From contig JAFSMS010000090.1 of assembly GCA_017447815.1 (NCBI GenBank), positions 22,850 through 86,849 of the forward strand: a stretch of DNA of 64,000 nucleotides, read 5' to 3'. Below the pieces are notes generated by a model. It saw nothing but the letters and a program-made list of their open reading frames with translations, ran no database searches and had not been told where the DNA came from. This document shows positions 59,310-64,000 of this stretch, in pieces. The position numbers and the translations under genes were made by a program. How positions within the stretch are numbered: the stretch's first letter is position 1; each line of letters opens with the position of its first letter. The stretch comes from Bacteroidales bacterium (GTDB taxonomy: Bacteria; Bacteroidota; Bacteroidia; Bacteroidales; UBA932).

Positions 59310-61823
59310 ATGGACGGCCGGCTGGAGACGAAATTGGGATTCGACAAGGTGCGGGCGGCCATCGGGAGCCGATGCTCCACCGACTATGCCGCGCAGCGCG
59401 TGGCGGAGGAAGAGTTCAGCACAAACGGCGCGGAAATCCACCGCCGGCACCTCCTCACGGACGAGATGCGCCTGATCCTCATGTTCGAGGAAAACTTCCC
59501 CACATCCGGCTACATCGATGCCATCGGCTTCCTGGAGCCCATCGGCAAGAACGCCTCCATCGACCTCCTGTCTCTCGGGAAACTGCGTACGCTGCTGGAT
59601 ACGCTCCGCAAGGCCCTGCATTTTTTCCATACGGTGAAGGAGGGGATTTACCCCAACCTCCAGCATCTCGCGTCGGGCATATCGGCCCCGGCGGAAGTGC
59701 TGCAGCGCATCGATGCCATCCTGGACCGCCACGGAGAAATCAAGGATACTGCTTCGGACCAGCTGTACAAAATCCGCCGGAGCATCAAGGAAAAGGAAAT
59801 CAACGTTTCCAGACGCATGAATGCCATCCTGCGGCAGGCGCAGCAGGAGGGGCTCACGGACAGCGACGCTTCGGTGGCCATCCGGGACGGGAAGATGCTC
59901 ATCCCGGTGGCATCGGCCAAGAAGCGGGCTTTCCAGGGCTTCGTGTATGACGAAAGCGCCACCGGAAAGACCACTTTCATGGAGCCGGCCGAGATTGTCG
60001 CCCTCCAGAACGAGATTTCCGAACTGCATTTCGCCGAGACGCGCGAGATTTCCAAGATTCTGTACGAATTTGCCGAATTCCTGCGCCCCTTCGTGCCGGA
60101 ACTCATCGCCGGCGCCACCTTCGTGGGAGAACTGGACTTCAACATGGCCAAGGCCCAGGTGTCGCTGGACTATATCGCCGGCATGCCGGTGCTGTCGGAA
60201 GACGGGTCGCTGAGCCTGCGGAAGGCCCGGCATCCGCTGCTGGAAAAGAGCCTCCGGAAGGAGAAGAAAAGCATCGTTCCGCTGACGGTCGCGCTCACGC
60301 CCGAAAAACGCATCCTTTTGATTTCCGGCCCCAATGCGGGCGGAAAGTCGGTGTGCCTCAAGACGGTGGGCCTGTTGCAGTACATGTTCCAGTGGGGCAT
60401 GCTCATCCCGACTTCCGAAACGTCGGAACTGCCGGTCTTTGACCGGATCATGGTGTCCATCGGAGACGACCAGTCCCTGGAGAACGACCTTTCCACATAC
60501 AGCAGTTTCCTTTCGGACATGAAGGCCATGCTCTCCGTGGCCGATGCCCGGACGCTGGTGCTCATCGACGAATTCGGCTCCGGAACGGAACCGGCGGCCG
60601 GCGGAGCCATCGCCGAGGCCATCCTGCACGAACTGGACAGCCGCGGCGCCTATGGGGTCATCACCACGCACTATACCAACCTGAAGTTGTATGCCTCGTC
60701 GGCCGATACGGGCGTCGTGAACGGGGCGATGCAGTTCGATGCGGCCACCGTGGCGCCGCTGTTCCAATTGGAAATCGGCCTTCCCGGGTCTTCGTTCGCC
60801 TTCGAACTGGCGCGGAAGATGGGGATGCCGGAAAAGATCGTGCACGATGCCGAGGAGCGTGCCGGAGAGCAGTTCGTGGGCATTGAGCGAAACCTGCGCA
60901 AGATTGCCCGCAGCCGCCGCGCCCTGGACGAGAAACTTACCAAGATCCGCGCAACGGACAAGACCCTGGAAGGCCTGACCGACCGTTACGAAAAGGAGTT
61001 GGAGGACATCAAGGAGATGCGCCGCCGCATCCTGGACGAAGCCCGGGCCGAGGCGGAAAAGATTATCCACGGGGCCAACAAACAGGTGGAGAACACCATC
61101 CGCACCATCAGGGAATCCCAGGCCCGGAAAGAGGAGACGCAGGAGGCCCGTGCCGAACTGCAGGGGTTCCTGGGGGCCCTGGCCGACAGCCGTGCCCAGC
61201 GGGACGCCTATATCGACAGGAAACTGCAGGACGTCAAGGAACGCAAGGAGCGGGAGAAACTGCGCAAGCGCCGCCGCTCTTCCGAAGAAACGCTCCGGCA
61301 GATGGAGGAGGACGAGGCGCAGGAACGCAAGATGGCGGCCTTCCGGTCGGCCCCGCTGAAGGTGGGCGAGAAGGTGCGCATCAAAGATAACGGCATGGTG
61401 GGAGAAGTGTCCACCGTGAGCACAAAAGCCGTGTCGGTGATTGTAGGGAATATTACCACAAAACTGCCTCTGGACCGCGTGGAACGCATTACCGCCAATG
61501 AATACAAGGCGGTGGTGAAGGCGCCGGCCGCCCGTCCCCGCCAGGTGATTGACACCGCCCTGAGCGAGCGCAAGTCCAACTTCAAACTGGAACTGGACGT
61601 GCGCGGGGAGCGCGTGAACGATGCGCTGGAGATTGTGATGCGCTATATTGACGATGCCATCATGTTGGGTGTCCCTTCGGTGCGGATTTTGCATGGTAAG
61701 GGAACAGGCGCCCTGCGGGAGGAAATCCAGAAGTATGTCCGCACGGTGCCCGGCGTACAATCGGCGGCCGACGAGCACGTCCAATTCGGGGGCTCCGGGG
61801 TCACGGTTGTGAAATTTGACTAA
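59310..61823 (+). CDS. mutS2: Endonuclease MutS2
   Basis: An 837-residue MutS-family protein linked to suppression of recombination and ribosome-collision rescue. Walker A is GPNAGGKS at 340-347, with VLIDEFGSGTEP (Walker B) downstream. A long coiled coil spans about 510-640, then a KOW-like stretch (VGEKVRIKDNGMVGEV), and a C-terminal Smr domain (about 760-836; LDVRGERVNDALE, ILHGKGTGALR). Length is slightly above the usual 780-800. Its ATG directly follows the cdaA stop. Confidence 0.95.
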   Translation: MDGRLETKLGFDKVRAAIGSRCSTDYAAQRVAEEEFSTNGAEIHRRHLLTDEMRLILMFEENFPTSGYIDAIGFLEPIGKNASIDLLSLGKLRTLLDTLRKALHFFHTVKEGIYPNLQHLASGISAPAEVLQRIDAILDRHGEIKDTASDQLYKIRRSIKEKEINVSRRMNAILRQAQQEGLTDSDASVAIRDGKMLIPVASAKKRAFQGFVYDESATGKTTFMEPAEIVALQNEISELHFAETREISKILYEFAEFLRPFVPELIAGATFVGELDFNMAKAQVSLDYIAGMPVLSEDGSLSLRKARHPLLEKSLRKEKKSIVPLTVALTPEKRILLISGPNAGGKSVCLKTVGLLQYMFQWGMLIPTSETSELPVFDRIMVSIGDDQSLENDLSTYSSFLSDMKAMLSVADARTLVLIDEFGSGTEPAAGGAIAEAILHELDSRGAYGVITTHYTNLKLYASSADTGVVNGAMQFDAATVAPLFQLEIGLPGSSFAFELARKMGMPEKIVHDAEERAGEQFVGIERNLRKIARSRRALDEKLTKIRATDKTLEGLTDRYEKELEDIKEMRRRILDEARAEAEKIIHGANKQVENTIRTIRESQARKEETQEARAELQGFLGALADSRAQRDAYIDRKLQDVKERKEREKLRKRRRSSEETLRQMEEDEAQERKMAAFRSAPLKVGEKVRIKDNGMVGEVSTVSTKAVSVIVGNITTKLPLDRVERITANEYKAVVKAPAARPRQVIDTALSERKSNFKLELDVRGERVNDALEIVMRYIDDAIMLGVPSVRILHGKGTGALREEIQKYVRTVPGVQSAADEHVQFGGSGVTVVKFD

Positions 61824-61839
61824 AACCGAATAACCAAAT

Positions 61840-62214
61840 ATGAACGTTCAAAGAACCAGCAAGATAGGAGAGGCAGGCGAACAGATGGCCTGTGACTTCC
61901 TGCTCTCGCGGGGGCATCAGATTCTGGACCGGAACTGGCGTTCGGGTCATCTGGAACTGGATATCGTCTCGGAAGGTCCGGACGGCCTTCACTTCGTGGA
62001 AGTGAAAGCCCGGACGGCTCCGGTCACCACTGCGGTGACAGATCAGGTAAATACCATCAAGCAGAAACGGATATCGGCCGCCGCCATCCAATACCTTAAT
62101 AAAAAACATCTGGACGGGAAGGAAGTCTATTTCGACATCGTCACCGTCCTGTTCGACGGAAAGGAGACGGTGGTCCGTTACTTCCCGCAGGCATGGATTC
62201 CTATGTATGTTTAG
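61840..62214 (+). CDS. YraN/UPF0102 family nuclease-like protein
   Basis: A 124-residue protein with the restriction-endonuclease-like fold of the YraN family: GEAGEQMACDFLLSRGHQIL, the core ELDIV...FVEVKAR (Asp/Glu/Lys active-site pattern) and the late YFDIVTV strand. Function is not established. It lies 16 nt after mutS2 and 3 nt before the manC-like gene. Confidence 0.9.
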   Translation: MNVQRTSKIGEAGEQMACDFLLSRGHQILDRNWRSGHLELDIVSEGPDGLHFVEVKARTAPVTTAVTDQVNTIKQKRISAAAIQYLNKKHLDGKEVYFDIVTVLFDGKETVVRYFPQAWIPMYV

Positions 62215-62217
62215 CCT

Positions 62218-62991
62218 ATGAGCACATCTCACCGCTACTGTGTCATTATGGCCGACGGCACCGGCTCGCCCAAGCAGTTGCAGGTTACGTACGACCGTTT
62301 CCGCGAAGTGGTCCCTGAAGACCACATCCTTGTGGTGACCCTGGCCCGTTTCGGCGACGAGGCCCGCCGGGTGCTTCCTATGCTCCCGGAAAAGAACCTC
62401 CTGCTGGAACCTTTCGCCCGCAAGACGGCGCCCTGCATGGCCTTTGCCGCCTATACGCTGCTGTCCCGGGATCCCGAGGCCGTGATCGTGGCCACCCCGT
62501 GGGACCTTGTCATCCGCGACGAGAGCCTGTTCGCCCATACGCTCAAGGAGGCTTTCGGCTACGTGGAGGAGAATGACGTCCTGATGACCCTGGGCATCGT
62601 CCCCAAGAATCCGGATGTGAATTTCGGCTACATCCAGGTGAAGGAAGGCCGCAACGCCCACCTGATGGCCGGTCCGTTGCAGGTGAAAACCTTTACGGAG
62701 AAGCCCCCGCTGGAACTGGCCGAGGTGTTCGTCCGCACTGGAGAATTCTTCTGGAACAGCGGTATCTTCGTGTGGAAGGCTTCCACCATCGCCGCCGAGA
62801 TGGAACATTACATTCCCGAAGTGACGGAACTGTTCCGCGGCTGGCAGGAGCATATCGCGGATCCCGTGTGGCTGGAGAGGGCCTATGCCGAATGCCCCAA
62901 AGTCTCCCTGGACTACGGCGTCATGGAACGCACCTCCCGTGCCTGGCTCTATCCCGCCCGCTTCGGCTGGGCCGATATCGACCGATTGTGA
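62218..62991 (+). CDS. Degenerate, short mannose-1-phosphate guanylyltransferase-like protein
   Basis: A 257-residue relative of ManC (usual about 355). The body aligns well: VTLGIVPKNPDVNFGYIQVKEG, FTEKPPLELAEVF and FFWNSGIFVWK. The nucleotide-binding signature GGxGxR...PKQ is reduced to MADGTGSPKQL, with loss of the Arg and about 20 residues. The PSDH metal site reads PWDL. The chain stops at FGWADIDRL, where relatives continue for about 100 residues, and the stop lies within the first copy of a 74-bp repeat. The protein is probably inactive or repurposed; no continuing frame was seen downstream. Confidence 0.75.
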   Translation: MSTSHRYCVIMADGTGSPKQLQVTYDRFREVVPEDHILVVTLARFGDEARRVLPMLPEKNLLLEPFARKTAPCMAFAAYTLLSRDPEAVIVATPWDLVIRDESLFAHTLKEAFGYVEENDVLMTLGIVPKNPDVNFGYIQVKEGRNAHLMAGPLQVKTFTEKPPLELAEVFVRTGEFFWNSGIFVWKASTIAAEMEHYIPEVTELFRGWQEHIADPVWLERAYAECPKVSLDYGVMERTSRAWLYPARFGWADIDRL

Positions 62992-63133
62992 ATCGGCCGA
63001 TATCAAAACTATCAACGTTGCCCCCTCCCGAAACCCCTCCCCTCGGGGGAGGGACTTGTTTGTGAATCTGTCGATGTCAAAACTATCAACGTTGCCCCCT
63101 CCCGAAACCCCTCCCCTCGGGGGAGGGACTTGT
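62986..63133 (+). repeat. 74-bp tandem duplication containing G/C-rich palindromes (family C)
   Basis: Two adjacent 74-bp units (62986-63059 and 63060-63133) differ at only a few positions near their left ends. Each carries CCCTCCC, GAAAC, CCCTCCC and GGGAGGG, able to form a G/C stem, and ends GGGAGGGACTTGT. The first unit overlaps the stop codon of the manC-like gene. A related copy is between nrdD and nrdG. Confidence 0.85.
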
Positions 63134-63177
63134 GAAAAAGGCTGTTGATAACTTTTGGAAATTCAAATATTTATCCG

Positions 63178-63185
63178 TATCTTTG
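63178..63185 (+). promoter_or_regulatory. -7 promoter element of the rplC operon
   Basis: TATCTTTG, 73 nt before the rplC ATG. The leader begins with CCGCA...TGCGG (63190-63206), a small hairpin, and ends in an A-rich stretch before the start codon. A TTGATAAC sequence at 63144 may be part of the upstream element. Confidence 0.6.
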
Positions 63186-63258
63186 CGGTCCGCAAATGTG
63201 TGCGGGCTGTAATTTTTTACGGTTAAAGCATTAATAAACAATTAATTAACAAACACCA

Positions 63259-63885
63259 ATGCCTGGTTTAATTGGAAAGAAAGTCGGAATGATTTCCGTC
63301 TTCGGTGCCGACGGGAAGAATATCCCGTGCACTGTCATTGAGGCTGGTCCGTGTGTTGTCACGCAGGTTCGTACGGTGGAAACCGATGGTTATGCCGCCA
63401 TTCAGCTTGCCTATGACGAAAAGAAAGAGAAACGCACCAGCGCGGCCCTGAAGGGCCATTTCGAAAAGGCTGGAACTACTCCCAAGAAGAAACTTGTGGA
63501 ATTCCCCGCAGACTTCGCCGGAGAGCTCAAGCTCGGAGACACCATCACCGTGGCCGACGTTTTCACTGAGGACGTCAAGTTCATCGATGTGGTCGGTACT
63601 TCTAAAGGTAAGGGTTTCCAGGGCGTCGTGAAGCGTCATGGATTCGCCGGTGTAGGTGGTGTGACCCATGGTCAGCACAACCGTCTCCGTCACCCTGGTT
63701 CCATGGGTGCATCGTCCTGGCCTTCCCGCGTTTTCCCGGGAATGCGCATGGCCGGTCACATGGGCAACGAGCGTGTGAAGGTATTCAACCTCGAGGTCCT
63801 CAAAGTCATCCCTGAGAACAATCTCATCGTCGTTAAGGGTTCCGTACCCGGAGCCAAAGGTTCTTACTTAATCCTGGAGGACTAA
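63259..63885 (+). CDS. rplC: 50S ribosomal protein L3
   Basis: A 208-residue ribosomal protein. [13 protein letters not shown] at the N-terminus, [16 protein letters not shown] and [25 protein letters not shown] are family signatures. It is followed 3 nt later by rplD. The usual preceding gene rpsJ (S10) is not upstream; a promoter and repeats are there instead, so rplC leads the transcript. Confidence 0.97.
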   Translation: MPGLIGKKVGMISVFGADGKNIPCTVIEAGPCVVTQVRTVETDGYAAIQLAYDEKKEKRTSAALKGHFEKAGTTPKKKLVEFPADFAGELKLGDTITVADVFTEDVKFIDVVGTSKGKGFQGVVKRHGFAGVGGVTHGQHNRLRHPGSMGASSWPSRVFPGMRMAGHMGNERVKVFNLEVLKVIPENNLIVVKGSVPGAKGSYLILED

Positions 63886-63888
63886 TTT

Positions 63889-64000
63889 ATGGAATTGAAT
63901 GTTTTGAAGATTGACGGCACTCAGTCCGGAAAGAAAGTGGTTCTTGACGAGAAAGTGTTCGGCGTAGAGCCCAACGACCACGTCATCTACCTGGATGTCC
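63889..64000 (+). CDS. rplD: 50S ribosomal protein L4, N-terminal part
   Basis: The frame opens with [24 protein letters not shown] (in part), the normal N-terminus of L4, and runs off the right edge after 37 codons. Position directly after rplC is as in the S10 operon. Confidence 0.9.
   Translation, partial: MELNVLKIDGTQSGKKVVLDEKVFGVEPNDHVIYLDV

Noticed and set aside
58494-61784. A 1096-codon minus-strand frame opposite cdaA and mutS2
   Set aside because: Both plus-strand genes have complete catalytic motifs; the antisense translation has no recognisable family and begins inside mutS2.

Overview
The window looks like a chromosomal segment of a high-GC member of the Bacteroidota, most likely an uncultured gut-type Bacteroidales (inference). 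The evidence is the Bacteroidota -7 promoter element TAnnTTTG in front of many genes, the near absence of Shine-Dalgarno sequences, and typical families: BlaI/M56 cassettes, a plug/barrel outer-membrane protein, a BACON-domain lipoprotein, GH20 and GH106 hydrolases, a CcsB-CcsA fusion and an ECF sigma factor. Gene content is mostly housekeeping. Many genes overlap by 1-8 nt or sit a few nt apart. No rRNA, tRNA, CRISPR array, insertion sequence or phage was seen.

Layout. 0-11 kb: tail of an unidentified gene, cytochrome c assembly (CcsBA), tsaE, comM, a lipoprotein, ispE, a degenerate EnvC-like protein with a TPR partner, and an ECF sigma factor coupled to an anti-sigma/beta-barrel fusion. 10.7-22 kb: anaerobic ribonucleotide reductase (nrdD, nrdG), a phosphopantetheinyl transferase, mdh, an SGNH-SGNH-MBOAT surface-acylation operon, ksgA and a HAD lipoprotein. 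22-30 kb, an accessory region with lower GC at its right end: a membrane-spanning Kelch/AraC regulator divergent from a 1403-residue lipoprotein with an internal duplication, then a three-gene HipS-HipT-HipB kinase toxin-antitoxin locus. 30-37.5 kb: aspS, murB, murA, a PLP aminotransferase, dapF and a PanE-like reductase. 37.5-45.2 kb: two paralogous BlaI-M56 operons, one ending in a plug/barrel outer-membrane protein and one in a TPR protein. 45.3-52.7 kb: a lysine/diaminopimelate operon (dapA, dapD, asd, dapE-like, dapB) with a GH20 hexosaminidase and a ThuA-like lipoprotein embedded. 52.7-64 kb: rubrerythrin, GH106, a short thrA, cdaA, mutS2, yraN, a degenerate mannose-1-phosphate guanylyltransferase, and the start of a ribosomal protein operon (rplC, rplD).

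The most unusual theme is small palindromic DNA. One group of segments is inserted in frame inside conserved housekeeping genes (ksgA, the dapE-like gene, murB twice, probably dapF), resembling in principle the protein-coding palindromic elements of Rickettsia. The ksgA and dapE-like inserts share ordered sequence blocks although they lie in opposite orientations relative to their genes. A second family of about 50 bp, with stems up to a perfect 21 bp, sits at four intergenic sites between 35 and 45.3 kb. A third, G/C-rich family lies between nrdD and nrdG and, as a 74-bp tandem duplication, at the end of the manC-like gene.

A second theme is promoter placement: at ten genes the -7 box ends only 4-7 nt before the start codon, which implies leaderless or nearly leaderless mRNAs. 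Candidate operators (paired palindromes) are visible at the AraC/lipoprotein divergent promoter, the hip locus, both blaI genes and dapA. All functions are inferred from sequence reading and family knowledge; no searches were run.
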